Assembly (NCBI RefSeq): GCF_001522545.3
Contig: NC_031769.1
Coordinates: 21,838,699-21,902,698, forward strand
DNA from: Parus major
Taxonomy: Eukaryota > Chordata > Aves > Passeriformes > Paridae
Direction: 5' to 3'
DNA length: 64,000 bases
Made by a program: the position numbers and the translations under genes. The notes beneath the pieces are model-generated. The model did no database searches, had not been told where the DNA came from, and saw only the letters and a list, made by a program, of their open reading frames with translations. Position 1 is the first letter of the stretch, and each line of letters starts with the position of its first letter. Shown here in pieces: positions 36,326 through 49,015 of this stretch.

Positions 36326-39300
36326 AAATAATCAATGATGTATGGCTAAAGAATTTTGTAATTTTCCCATTTTAGGACAATTTATTACAAAGCATTATTT
36401 AATTCAGTTGTTACTTTTGCTTATTATTTTAGTGGAGTCATTTTGGAAGGTGATAGAAAATGGAAATGTATATTTGAATCTATATATTCATATGGAAATC
36501 TTGATTTGGAATTAGTATTTTTAGTAAGAAAAACATTTTAGTATATGTTTTAGAATGTTTTCAGTGAAGTATTTCCATACAATTTTCAGTTAGTTCAAGT
36601 GTTCTCATACACATCTAGTAAGTACACTTTGTTTTACTTTTAAGACCTCTTTTTCTCTGATATGAGTAAACCCAAATGTTCATTAACTTTATAGCTGCAT
36701 TCATGCATTCAGATGTTTCAATAATTTGCTTTAGAGGAAGGCAACTTGGAAATTTGAACTTAAAGTAATAAGAGTTATCTCTATGGTCTTGGAAAGTCAC
36801 AGTAAAAGACAGAAAGAAGATAAATGTAATGCTTATCTTTGAAAGGGAACATGGAGTGCCCAGAAATGAAATACCCATGGGTCTTCAGGTTTCAGAAAAT
36901 CCATTTGAACCAATCAATTTTTAAAGGGACTTGGAAGGGAGAAGGGGTTGCAGAATGAGGCCTTGTTTTTAATGAAACAGAAGCATATCAAACCTTCTCC
37001 AGAAGCATAATGGGAGCAACCAAACAAAACTAATTTGAAAACTACAGCTCACTCACTAGAACTCAGTGGCCATCTGGTGTCTTCAGTGAAACACTGGTAA
37101 AAACAAATTTAATCATTAATTGGACTCTCACATATATTTCTTAGTACCCAATAAGCCTAAAACCTTCTCACTGCACATGACTGCCAATTTTGAATATTTT
37201 CTTTAATCCAGTCCAGATACCATTTACTAAGCTTCTCAGTCTTTCTTAATGATGTATTTTTTCTGTGTTTGATCTTTTTCCCACTTTGTTCTCACATTGT
37301 ACCTGTAACTACTGATGACTCAGCAACTTTGTTTTTAGATTGAAGAAAGAGCAACTACTTTCAAGATAACTTTGAAATGTTAAAAGAAATATGGCCTAAT
37401 GTGTGTAGACACCCCTGAAGCCCATTACAACAGAGAATAAGGAAATATAAATAAATTTTAGGCATGTTTTGGATTCTTGGACTTCCTAGAAAATAAGTTG
37501 GTGTATTAACATTAAATCTTTACACTAATAGGGGGGAATAGTGTCACATTTATCTGCTCCATGACAAAATGTCCTTGCACTTTGGAAAAAGGACTATTAA
37601 TAAAACATTTACAAGGTGTTTTACTCTTCATTTTTCGGAAGTTGTATTTAATCTTTACTTTTAAAATTGGAATTGTGAGTAATCTGTGCTCCAAGGTGAC
37701 ATATGAAGTAAGGAACTGTGTCCTACTTTGCACTGGTTTTGCTGAATAAGCTTGAGAAACTTACTTTTTAGAAAAAATCCCCCAAAAATCTATTTTTGAC
37801 TTCAAAATTACCAGACTATCATATGTCTGGGAATCAGCATTGTTCCCTGGCATTGTGTCTGGGAATCAGCTTTGTTCAGACTCAACTGAATAATACTTTT
37901 TGAGAACTAAAATAAGCCTAACCCTTTTTGCAGCAAGATCTGGCAGCAGTGTACTAATCAGCTAACAGTGCAGAGGCAAGTATCTAACAAAGACAGCTTG
38001 TCTCCTCAGAGATTTAGGCACTGGAATGAGATAACTAAGACACACATTTATAACCTATTAAATTATACTGCCGAAAATTCTGTCCCACTTCAGTTCTTCA
38101 GTTGCTGTTTCTTTTCTGTTACCAGAAGCACAGAAATTAGAGGGAGGCATAGCAGTCACTTCAGCTGGTGAGTAATTCAGCAGCTTAGTCAGTAGATCAA
38201 TACATCTACCAATGGAAGGGTCTGATAAAACAAGCAAGCATAGTTAAAGGACCCAGCATTGCCTGTACCTCAAAAGGCTAACAAAAGTGCTTCATTCTTT
38301 AACTCATGAACTGAGAACTACAGGAAACTTCAGTAAACACAAATTCAGATTTTTCAGAAATAGATGTAGCAGAACTGACAGCAAAATTGGCACCAAGTAG
38401 CTAGCCTGGATAAAATTGCAAGGCTGTTCTGGTAAACTGCTAAGGAACAGTATTTTATCTATATGCATTTGTGCTCTCTTAAGTCAGTAAAGAAATTTCT
38501 ATTGATTGAAAAGATAGCTTCAGGCTTTATATTCATGCACAATTACAATGGCAAAAGAAGTAGTATGCATTCAGAAAAAAAATTAACCCATTAGTTTTCC
38601 TGGAAAGTTGTTAAATAAATACCTTCAGTTTAATAAGATACCATATCATGTGGAGCTGTATTAAATTTCAGTCTGTTATATATGTCTACAGAGTTCTGCA
38701 CTGCACGTCTATGGCTTTCAGAGTGCTGTAGTTAGCATCAGAGAAGTTTTTGTTAATGTGAAGGCTGCTTTTAAACTAAGTATATCAGCAACTAATCTTA
38801 GCTGAGCAAGAAGACTGTCAACAGCTATTTTAAAAATTGTTTACCTAAACAGTAAGAATATTTCTACCCCTACAGGCTCCAAGTTTGTGCATTGCTGCTG
38901 ATAGGAAAGATATATGAGCTGTAAGACTCGTCTCCACTAAGTTTCCATCTACTCTTCAGAAATGCTTATTCTTGTACCTTCGTTCATGTTACATTGCTTT
39001 TGTGATCTGCTAAAGCAAAAATGAAAACAACCAAACTATGAATCAGTGAAATAGCACATTTTCTACTTTTATATTATAAGAATTTGCACCTTTTTTTTAT
39101 TTACTAGTCAATAAATCTAAGCACATTGCGTGCAAGAGAAATAAACATTGCCAAAACTTTCTGTAGGAAAACCATTAGGAAAAAGCCTATGATTTTATAG
39201 TTTGCTATTGCTGCTTACCAACTGGGCTTCATCTGTGTAAAACCTGTACTCAAAGCACAAATAATTAAATCTGAAAGTATTTAGGCAGTCTGTCTGCTGA

Positions 39301-39360
39301 GATAATTGTTTATCAAGGTGACCAGAATTGTGTCATAGGGTCCCAGCCTTCTCTTGGCTG
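36326..39360. other. Unique AT-rich non-coding sequence
   Basis: No gene was recognised. It holds the 32-bp spaced duplication at 37825-37877. Confidence 0.55.
37825..37877 (+). repeat. Imperfect 21-bp direct duplication, 32-bp period
   Basis: GTCTGGGAATCAGC(A/T)TTGTTC occurs at 37825-37845 and 37857-37877 with a single substitution. Confidence 0.85.
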
Positions 39361-39385
39361 TCTTCTGTCTGTCTGTCCGTCTGTT
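39361..39385 (+). repeat. (TCTG)n microsatellite, interrupted
   Basis: About five TCTG units, with one CCGT interruption. Confidence 0.8.
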
Positions 39386-40557
39386 TTCTCACACCTGGAG
39401 CATGTCAGGTTTGAGCAACCCTGAATCTGCTCTCTGATGCTTCAGGCCAGAGAGAAACCTGTATCATTGGTTTTTTTTTAGACCATACAGAAACCTGTCC
39501 CTGGGGCTGAGCCTGAGTTCATGTCCCTGCTGCACCAAGCTGCTTTCACACCCATCGAGCTCCCTAGGAGCAGTGCCATCTCTTCTGGGCTTCTACAGGA
39601 CATCAGGGGGCCTGAGCTCTAGGACAAGGGCTCTCAGCTGCTACAAATGTGAAAAGAACAGCCAAAACAGGGCACTTCATGAAGTGTGATCACCATTTAA
39701 TTTCCCAGAGGTTTAGCTGTTTTGAGAAACTCCATCTCACAGTGCACTTTTCATAATTGCCTTTCTCAGGAGCTGCTTCCTCTGCCACTGGTCCCATCCC
39801 TGGCTAAATTGTTAATTAACATTTTTTTTTCTGCTGACAACCAGGACAGACTTAGCAAATTCCTTGGTGTCTACAGACAGTAATTTGAAAACTACTGATC
39901 ATTATATTCACTGCTAGCAAAGAAAAAAACAGTATGCAGCCTTTTAATTCAGGCCTGCTCTAGACACCAAGATATTTTCATCATTGGAAGTCTTCTTTTT
40001 CCAACATTTATCTCAAATCTTTCCTAGCAATCCCACTTACAGATTACTGATATGTTTATCATGCTATGTTTTTCTTCAGTCTAAGTAATCTTCAGCAAAT
40101 AGTGAATTCTCAGTAGACTATAAAGGAAATTAACTACTTCTAAGTTAGACCAAACTTTACATGGGTATTAAGATGCAGAGTATTCCCATTCCTATGGGTG
40201 GATTAAGAAGACAAGTAGTAAAAGTTTGTAAAAGTTGTAGTAAGGGATTTCTGAGTCTGCTGAATTACATTTAGGATGTAATTGATCTTTATAATTCAAA
40301 TTATTATTCCTTAAACCTTTTGAATTTAATTTAGTTACTTCTCTGCCTTTCATGCATCACTTAATCGCTTTTTGGAGAAAAATAATCAATGTAAAAAAAT
40401 GCACTTCATGACTTATAAAAATGTAATTCCATAAAGATTGATTAAACTTTTGGGAAATATTCCAATCTACCAGAAACCTTGAATACCCACAGCTCCAGCT
40501 AAAGTCAGAGTGATGCATGTCTGTTCAGTACCTCCAAAATATCAGGCCCATAACCAG
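39386..40557. other. Non-coding sequence
   Basis: The part at 39480-39640 is GC-richer and could be an old repeat fragment, but I cannot assign it. The rest is AT-rich and unremarkable. Confidence 0.5.
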
Positions 40558-40576
40558 CTCCTCTCCTCTCCTCTCC
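40558..40576 (+). repeat. (CTCCT)n short pyrimidine repeat
   Basis: CTCCT units in a pure pyrimidine run of about 19 bases. Confidence 0.8.
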
Positions 40577-40796
40577 AGTTCTGAGTATCACTCGGAAAAG
40601 TTCTGCTAATCTTATTGAGAGACACAGTCAAGGACTCAGTCACTCTTCCTAGGGAACAGATGTTTCAGCTGGAATGAAACACAAGAAAACTGAGTTTGCT
40701 CCCTCCCAAATTGAATAATAAATTTCACAGACATCTTTCAGGGGATTTTTAGCCCACACTGTGTTTTCAGTCAGTGCTGCAATACTGTTCAGACTG

Positions 40797-41340
40797 CTTA
40801 TACTGGCCCAGACCTGTCACACAGACCATTGCCCAGTCTGCAGATGATGGCTGGCCATACCAACTCCTCAGTAACAAAGGAAAGACATCATAGCAGTTCT
40901 GTGAGAGAAGAGGCTGCCCACAGTCCCCACTGGCAAACAGGAATTAAAAGCAGAAATTCTTGGGCAGGAGCCACCCACAATATCTCCCAGTGGAGATATC
41001 TCCTTCTTCAGCTCCCCCAGCCCCTAAAGGCAGAGCTGCACTCCCAGTGTGTGCATGGCCATGGGAGAGTGAGGTGCTCATGGTTCATGGCAAACCAGCA
41101 CCCTTTGGTGGCTGTGCTGCCACATCCGAGGGACATCCCAGGAGCACAACACGTCCACAGCGCTGCAGGAGACACTGGAAAATTCCCTCCTTCCAGGGGG
41201 CATTCCCACCCAAACATGAAATTAATATTAACCCATCGAACTCTGTGTTTTGTGGGCTTCCCCCAGCCCTGATGGATTGAGGCTGTGACCACATTTCTGA
41301 ACAATGGACACAGAATTTGCAACAATCAAGTCTCCTGGCT
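40797..41340. other. GC-rich block with overlapping open frames, origin unknown
   Basis: Composition rises sharply relative to both flanks. Frames of 147 and 106 codons (plus strand) and 105 and 87 codons (minus strand) overlap, as expected when stops are rare because of composition. It has a hairpin-like ATATCTCC/GGAGATAT pair (40979-40999) and the 12-bp palindrome GGAGATATCTCC (40992-41003). No coding domain, LTR terminus or CR1 match is recognised. It may be a decayed mobile element or a GC-rich regulatory region. Confidence 0.4.
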
Positions 41341-44300
41341 AAATCCACACGTGGTGATATCTCTCTATGCTTATCCTTTCTATCTCTTTCTTCTCCTTAT
41401 ACATTTTGCTAAGTGGTATCTTTCTACTTTTATATTGTTGCATTTCTATACATAATAATAACCAAAACAGATACATAGCTCCTTTCCATTGCATCAAAGT
41501 TGGTCTAAAATAAACCCTATGTATCTTATGGGATACATAAGTCTTCATAAGCCTCATAGCTTAATTCCATCAAGATTGAAAAAGTATTCCCTTTGAAAGT
41601 TTTAAATTTGTGACACTTCAGAAAAACATTTCTTTGTTCCCCTTTTTTATGAGGTAAGGAGAGCAGCATTTCATTATCTGTCATCTCTAAATTGTTCATT
41701 TTTTAATTTTCACTCCTTAACCCTGCACAGGTCCGCCTAAAATAGACATTCCCCATCATTTAAGTATCATAATTAGAGAGATTTTCAAACCCCTAATCAC
41801 ACTATGACCTTTTCTGATTGCTCTTTAATTTAACAGTATTCTTCCTTAGATAGAAAAACAGGGCCCCTACACAGCAGTTCATCTGAGAACAATACTATAT
41901 ATTCATTTCTATTTTCTTCTTTATCCACCTTACTTTCTTGCTTACTTTTATTAGCAGAGGAGCTGTGAGCACCTTTTCTCTTTAGACTATCCCCAAAGTG
42001 ATGCAGATCCCTCTCTGTTTACCTGCTGAGCAGATCCCTCTCACAAGAACAGTGGTTGGGTACAGTGAGGTTGAATTTAAGGTGTCTACTGAGATTTCAG
42101 AAATGCTGCTCTGCAGCTGTGCCAAGGGCAGTACAGACCCTGTTCTGTCCACCAAAAGGAAGGGGTCAGTGTGGCTGGACTGATCAGAGCCAGCAGGTCT
42201 CTGCTGCCCTCCTGCAGGCCACTGAGCTGCCGTTCTATTCCCCTACAGTATTATTCAGCATTCCTTGACCTTGCACACACAAGTTTCATAACTTGCACAC
42301 ACTACACGTTTTATAACCCTGAATTTGACTATTCTAAATATGCAGATGCCTGTCATCTGCAGATTTGACTCATGAGCAAATAAATCTCTTTCTCTTTCTA
42401 TAAATCCTTTATATATAGAACTTAAACAAATGAAGAACACTTGGGTATTCACCTGCTTACCTTGTGTCATGATTGGAGTGGAGAAAAGGTGAGAGGCTGA
42501 GTTAAAAACTGTCAGATCACTCTGAAGTAACCATGCATGGTTTACTTATTCTGATGGTAACACTTTGAAGACTATTAAGTTCTCCAACTTTGAAAGATTA
42601 TCTTTAAAAGAAGAAGGCACAAAATGAGATAAAAAGTCAGTGGCTGCTCAGCATGACCTAATTTACCTGGGGATTTTCCACTGGGCTTTAATGGGACAAT
42701 CAGCCTTAATTAGTATTTTATCCCCAAAAAGCACCCATCCAAACCCTTGATATCACAAGCCATATCCAGTCTTGAAAACTAGATGTTCTTGGTTAAAAAA
42801 AAAAAAAACTTATTCAAATCTAGGATAAGGTTATCAGAAGGAGATTTTTAGTATATGGTTTGTAAAATTAGCCCCAAATAATGCCCTTCACTGAGATTGA
42901 TAATATTTCTTTTGGACTGAGGAGAGAGAATGCCAGACTGTCTTCAATGAAAAAAGGGATGAGATTGAGACTGATGCAGGAGAAAAGCTCAACATAAATC
43001 ATTTAGCAGGGCCACAATTGAAAGGAGTCCAAGTAAAGGCTCTAGAAGGATGGAGAGGGGGGAGGCAGGGAAAGCTGCCACCACCAAGGGAGAGAGAGTA
43101 TGCCATCTTCTTATCAGAAAGGAGAAAAAAGCAGGAAAATAGGTAACAGGGTTTAAATAGATCAGCTGGTGCAAGAGAACACAAAAAAATGACCAACTGT
43201 TTGGGCTATAGAAGTTTATTACTGCCAAAAGAAAGGTGAATGCCCTCTGCTGTGTCCTGCCTCCCAAAGAGGTGCACAAAGAAAAAATCATGTGAAAATG
43301 TTAGTCAGAGCCGTGGTGATGTCTTTCTGCTGTTTTGTTTAGCTTATTTGAAGGACCTCAGATACAGACACCAGTTAGCACAGTAAAATGATGGACTGCA
43401 ATTAAGAGACTGACACCCTTGCAGAGCACAAGGAGGGAAAAGCGGATTCCTGTGATATCCTAGCCTGTGGGATACTCTCCTAAGAGAAATCACACTTACC
43501 TGAAGGTGCATGGACAAGCAGTTCAACCCATGGAAGAGTGTGCAGGAAGTCAGTACTGACTCCATGCTGACCCAAAGAAGTGCAAAGTGGTCTGAGACCC
43601 CTCCTCCTGCTCCAAACTTCCAGTCTGGGCTCTGAGCCCCCCTCTGTGAAACCAGGAATGAACAAATATCATGTCTGTTCCAAACCTCAGACCATAGGTA
43701 CACATGACTAAAAATAGATGTTCTCTGCACCTTCTTTACGCGTTTTTTTCATGTTCTGCAGTTTAGATGCCGTTTCTTACACATGTTTAATACCACTGTA
43801 TTCTAGCTTATTCTCAGGAGTAATTAAAATCTAGTTTTCCCTCAACCTGGGCTTCTGGAAAGTAGAGGAATCTCCAGCCTAGATGAAGTGTTGAATATCG
43901 ATTTGTAGTCTCTTAAGCTCCAGCTGTATTACTTCAGCTAAAGTGTATTATGTGGAGTTATTATTTAAGGATTAGAAGAGAAAAAGAGGTATTAAAACAA
44001 ATATAAACAAACTTCTATTTTTCTCCCTTTCCAAAACCCTTACTAATTTTGAAAATAATCAAATTTAGCAAGAATAAAATAGCTCATTAAAATTAATATA
44101 CAACATTTTGTTTTCCTTTTCTGTATAGATAGTTTTCATTTAGAGTTTAATTTGTTAAGAAAAGTGTCCTGATAGAGCCTTACTAAAGGAAAATCCACTC
44201 TTGCACTCAATCATTGCATTATTATAGACCGAAGTGAATACAAAATATCCAAAGAATGCTTAAGGGAGACACAAGCTTCATTAGGAAAATAATCCACTGC

Positions 44301-47300
44301 AATATGATAAAACATAAGGTAGCTCTTCACTCTACCATGGCACAGATGAGGACTTTATTTTAAACCCAAAGCAGCTTCAATTTTTGCATGACGTTTTCTT
44401 TAAACTGCCTTCCTTAATCTAGAAATACATTAAAATACTCATCTGCCAGCTGTGCTGTAGCAAACTGATGATTAGTATCCTCCTGACATTATTTTCTTCA
44501 CATGAAATAAAACATGACTGTCACAGTATTACAGAAAAGGAAAAAATTATAAAGTTCTTTATGTCTTGTTTGCAAATGTTTGGTGCAGAAATGTAAAAAC
44601 CTGAGTTTGCCAAGATTAGGAAAAAAAGTCACTAAAATTTCAGTCTTACAAATTTGTAGAAATTCTTTCCACAGCCACCAAAAATTATTTTATTCAGTGT
44701 GAAAGCTTGTGACGTTCTGTGATACACTGATGGTCAAATCCAGCCCATTGACTGGGAATAGCAAAACACATTTTTGACTATGTCTTTTCTTCACTCTCAG
44801 TCTCCAAGGTCATTTCAAGAACTCCCTATATATATAAGAATGAGAATGGCTATACTTTATGCTTAAAGATACATTTTATCCTGACATACTGTTGACAATT
44901 GCTAAGTATTAAATCCACTAGGATTTTTTCTTTTACATTGATATAGATGACAGAGTAATCAAAACCACTGAACTAAGTGCAACAAAAAAATTACTTTTCT
45001 CTCATTTTTAAGTAAATACTGCATACAATTTTTGATCCTAAGTGCAAAATATAACTCACATGTCTATAGGATGCCAAAATCCCATAGTCCATCTAAGTTA
45101 CATCTATATTAGTAAGCAACACAGACCATAGAAGTGGCTCTGTAAAGCGAAAAGCTGGTGAGGACCTTACATCCTTCCTGCTCATATTGCATGGGTTTTC
45201 TCTGCATCAAAATAGCTGTGTTTTGCTCTCACAGACTGACTGCCAACTCACCACTGGTGAACTCCTGGAGTGCACCTTACAGTTAAGTTCCCCACAAAGG
45301 GAATTGTGCTCTGAGGCTGCTCCACAGTGCAAACTGAAGCATAGTACAGGAGCACATTCGAGAGTTTCACTGAATTCAGTGGGTGATCCATGGATATCCT
45401 GCCAGCTTTATTCCTCTCTTAAAGCTAAAACCCCCTGGAGTGCTGCTCTATGTGTAGTTCTGAGGATGAGTTCTCAGCCATAGCAGAATGCACTGAATCC
45501 CACTTTTCTTCTTAACACATTGGGCGGCACTACAAGAAAACAAGTTATTGTGGCACAGCCCATCAGGAGTGGGCTTCTGCCAGAACAGATTTCAGAACTG
45601 CTTTAACCTGTCAAACACTTTTACCTTTCACTTCATAATGGGTGGCAGGGCTTCAGATCTCTGTGATAAAAATTACAGCTCCAGGGTGAGACCTCGAGCA
45701 CACATGGCTTCCTGATACGGATTCTTTTATCTTAGAGACATTACAGGTAGAATTCCTTCACTTCCCCCCCCACTGCCCCCACAAAAGCTCAGTACAGTGA
45801 TAGGACAGGATTATGTCCATCAGTGCTGGCTTCAGCAGCTGCCAGAAGGAATTTGCAGAAAGTAGATTCTCCGTGACTCTTTCGTCCTTGGCCATTTTGC
45901 TGAGGCACCAGTGACTCTGACAGTAGTTTTGCAGTGTGGGCACTTCTCTGTTGATTGTAATCCATTGGCTTTCTTCACAGGTATCATCAAAAAGCCACAG
46001 GTGAGGGTTTGGGGTTTTCTGTTCTTTCAACAAGGGGCAGATCTGAGTCACTGACCTTGGAATGAAGGGCTCTATATGTCAGTATCACACTTCCCAAGAG
46101 AAGCTGTAACTCAGGCTGCTGAAATACCTAACTGTTTGATTTCTCTAGACAGTCACTGAATGAACTGCTTTTTAACAGCAAAATGACACTACTCTGGTTT
46201 ATCCACACTGATTATCTCTTCTTTTAGAGACAGAAAGGTGATCTTCACTCAGATCATTGCAAATATTTCTATTGATGTTACCCTTTTCTTTCTTTCCAGA
46301 AAAAGGTCCACCTCAAAGACACCCAAATCTTTCTCAAATGCAGGCTGTGGAGAGAACTGATTTTTCTCCTTTGATTTTAGATAAGAAAGAAAATCATGGC
46401 TTATAATAGGCTGTCATTTTTTCTTTCAGATATGGTTACCAGCTCTAGTACCGGGGTTAAGCTAACTCTCCTCAACCTACTCCAAAGGAGGAATACCAAA
46501 TGTAACAGCTAGATGCTTCGAAGTTCATCAGAATGCAAGCTTGCAAACACACTTTAATCCATTGGCACAGTTCCTATTTTTCTACCTCTACTCCCAGGGC
46601 AATGTCACTGTCACCTGGAGCAGTCAGTGATCACCTGCAAAATGCAGTTAGTCTGTTTGTGACATGAAGGACAGGAGAGGGAATGGATATGCAATCTACA
46701 GTGAGAAAAAGACAGCATCTCAGAGATAACACATGCTTGGCTCCCAAAATTTTAGGAACAAAAGAGAAGAGCTGTCTTTAGCCATTTTTCCTTTTCAGAG
46801 GAAAGCAGCTTTCATCTAGAAAGTGAGATGAAGAAATGAGAAACTATGAGGCAAGTAAAAGAATAATATCACAAGCAATGGAATATCTGAAATCCCTTCT
46901 AGGTACACAGTCAGGGCATGAGGAAGACAGGAATGACTCAAAGGCTTAACTAATTTGCATAACTGGTGTCACAAATTGCTAGTGGAATATAGTAAGTATA
47001 CAAGGTAGTACCTAGGGAGGGTTGAGGAGCACCTGACATGTAAAGGGGTTATTTATCAAGAGCACTTTCTGAACTTTGGGAAAAACACATACAGTGAATG
47101 ACAGTTTCAATGGTTTCTGGGACAGAAAAAAGAGATTTTAAGGCAATACCTCCACTTCTAAAACAAGGAGAGTAGAGTAGTTTAGAGACAACCCAAGGGA
47201 GGAAGCCTGTTGGTAACTGGGGACATGACTTTCCTTTATGTATTTTTAAACAATTATATTGTAGAGCTCAAAATATTTGCTGTGTGTCCTGAAGACAGTC

Positions 47301-47479
47301 ATTTCTTTGGAAGGGAAATTATTAGGACACTAGTTATTTTAAAACTATTCTGCCAGAGGCAGAAAATCATTTGGGTTAGGGAGACACGGTTGGAACAAAC
47401 AAAAAAAAATAAAAGAGGGGGGATACCAAATATTGACAGAACTTTGAGAAAGTAGACATCAATGGAAATCATTTATTTT
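41341..47479. other. Mostly unique non-coding sequence
   Basis: No gene was recognised. A 14-A run lies near 42795-42808. GC-richer patches occur at about 43000-43700 and 45180-45520, with open frames of 97-128 codons on one or the other strand and no known domain. A homopolymer of eight C lies near 45764-45771. Confidence 0.5.
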
Positions 47480-47800
47480 CAAATTTTTTGCATTGATAAT
47501 TTGGAGTATTTTTAAAAAGTGGGAGACCTGGTGGTTACTGGAAACTTTATGCCAATGACACAACTGAAACTACCCCAAAGATAAGAATTCTAGTAGAAGA
47601 AATTTTGACTCTATTAGTAGCAGTTTAGTGATCTGAAAAGGGACCTGCACACAGAATGAAAACAAGGGCATATATCTAAGGATATAAAAGAATTTCTCAG
47701 ATACGTTAAATTCATCAAGGCCAAGGCTGAGTTGCAATTAACAGGGGACATAACAGTCAAAAGATTCTACAAATACAGGACACATTAAAGAAGTAAAAGG
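47480..47800 (+). pseudogene. CR1-type LINE reverse transcriptase, C-terminal part (decayed)
   Basis: The catalytic-motif region is recognisable. Codons 47548-47568 read YANDTTE in place of the CR1-type F/Y-A-D-D-T motif, so the first catalytic Asp is replaced by Asn. About 70 bp later AGG GAC CTG (47639-47647) gives the conserved Arg-Asp-Leu. At 47708-47731 KFIKAKAE corresponds to the K-F-N-x-x-K-C segment, and ACAAATACAGG (47769-47779) matches the DNA that follows in CR1. Spacing agrees with the family but the frame is broken in places. The copy is old and inactive. CR1 belongs to the Jockey-type non-LTR retrotransposons. Confidence 0.65.
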
Positions 47801-48214
47801 AAGTGTTAAGGAGATAAAATAATAAATGGCTCAAGGAAGGCCATTGCATCCAATGCATTCTTTCAATTTTCAGATAGATGTTAACTATGATCCAATACTT
47901 AATTAAATTAAATTTTTAAGGAGATAGGCATGTCTTCCTGAATATGGGTAAGGGCATTGAAAAAGACAAAGATTTTCAATTTAGCTTAGTTCAATGACTT
48001 TCAATTAAGTACCTTTAACAAAGAGACCCCTGCAATCTCTGAATCATAGCACTTACCTTGGAGAGTTGAAGAGTAGAATTCCCTGAAGAGAAATAGAGGG
48101 CAATCACAATGTCACACGTCAAAAAGGGGGAAATATCTCTTCCTGGGAGGGTACAAACCAGTCCTTGAACTGTTCTTCCTTGAAAGATTCTGGGGCAATT
48201 TACTAAAAATTAAT
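47801..48214. other. Non-coding sequence between two LINE pieces
   Basis: I cannot align this stretch by eye to the CR1 3' region, although it may be its decayed continuation. Confidence 0.4.
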
Positions 48215-48490
48215 TTCTAAGGCACAAAACAGTAAGATGGTAATAAAAAAGAGAAAACATGGACTCATCAGGAACAAAGCATGTCAAGTTGATGTAATTT
48301 CTTTCTTTGATTGCTGGCCTAACTGGATAAGGGAAAAGTCACATCTGTGATATATTTGGACTTCAATAAGACTTTCCTAATACCCAGAATAAATTTAAAT
48401 GTCCTAGTATACAAACCAGAGAACTAACTTCTAGGTGAAATCCTGTTCAGGTGGGTTGAAAAAAGCTGTAGAGAAGATGACCTAGGAGGG
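48215..48490 (+). pseudogene. CR1-type LINE reverse transcriptase, N-terminal part (decayed)
   Basis: Codons 48258-48311 read HGLIRNKACQVDVISFFD, matching the H-G-F-x-x-x-x-S/A-C...L-x-x-F-x-D pattern near the start of the fingers region. Codons 48347-48376 read VIYLDFNKTF, the Y-L-D-F-S-K-A-F motif A with its catalytic Asp kept. The two segments are in different frames, so at least one frameshift lies between them. GGTGGGTTGAAAA (48451-48463) continues the family match. In an intact element this part precedes the piece at 47480-47800, but here it follows it in the same orientation. Confidence 0.75.
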
Positions 48491-48979
48491 CAGATTAAGG
48501 AAAACCACAACAATTTTGTCTAACAAATAACTGCAATAACATTTTCTCATATATCAGAATTTTTAATATGCAATCATCTATATGAATATATATATGTGGC
48601 AATGTATATTAAAGCTGAGACAGAAAACCTTGAATTGCAACATAGGAGATTTGGGCTTGATATTGGAACATTTCTCCTTTTAAGAATAGCTGAAACACCA
48701 TAATGGATTGCCTGCTTTCTTTGGACATGTAATACTTTTCTTCAGAGAAGTTTTCTTCCATTTGCTTTGCATAAATGATGACAGCAATATTTCAAACACG
48801 TCCTGTTGCCTTCAATGATTGCTTCTTGGATAGACCAAAAGCCTGCTAAAACTTGAGAATTATGCAACACAAGACTTATGAAGACAACTAACCTTTAACC
48901 CAAAAATTTATGAGAAAGCAGTTCCTTGTTCAGCATCAACATACACTTGAGTTCAGCTGGAGCTTCCTATTTGGTTTGG

Positions 48980-48982
<3 letters not shown>

Positions 48983-49011
<29 letters not shown>
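48983..49011. repeat. (AT)14 microsatellite
   Basis: An uninterrupted AT dinucleotide run of about 29 bp. Confidence 0.95.

Positions 49012-49015
<4 letters not shown>

Noticed and set aside
36117..36335. Overlapping frames on both strands at 36.1 kb
   Set aside because: They are made of the A-rich tract and the CR1 3' end, neither of which is coding.
40829..41272. 147-codon plus-strand frame
   Set aside because: Four long frames on both strands overlap in this GC-rich block, which points to low stop frequency and not to coding. The composition is low-specificity, rich in His, Ser and Pro.
43344..43730. 128-codon minus-strand frame
   Set aside because: No known domain and no splice or promoter context. 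It overlaps a second minus-strand frame.
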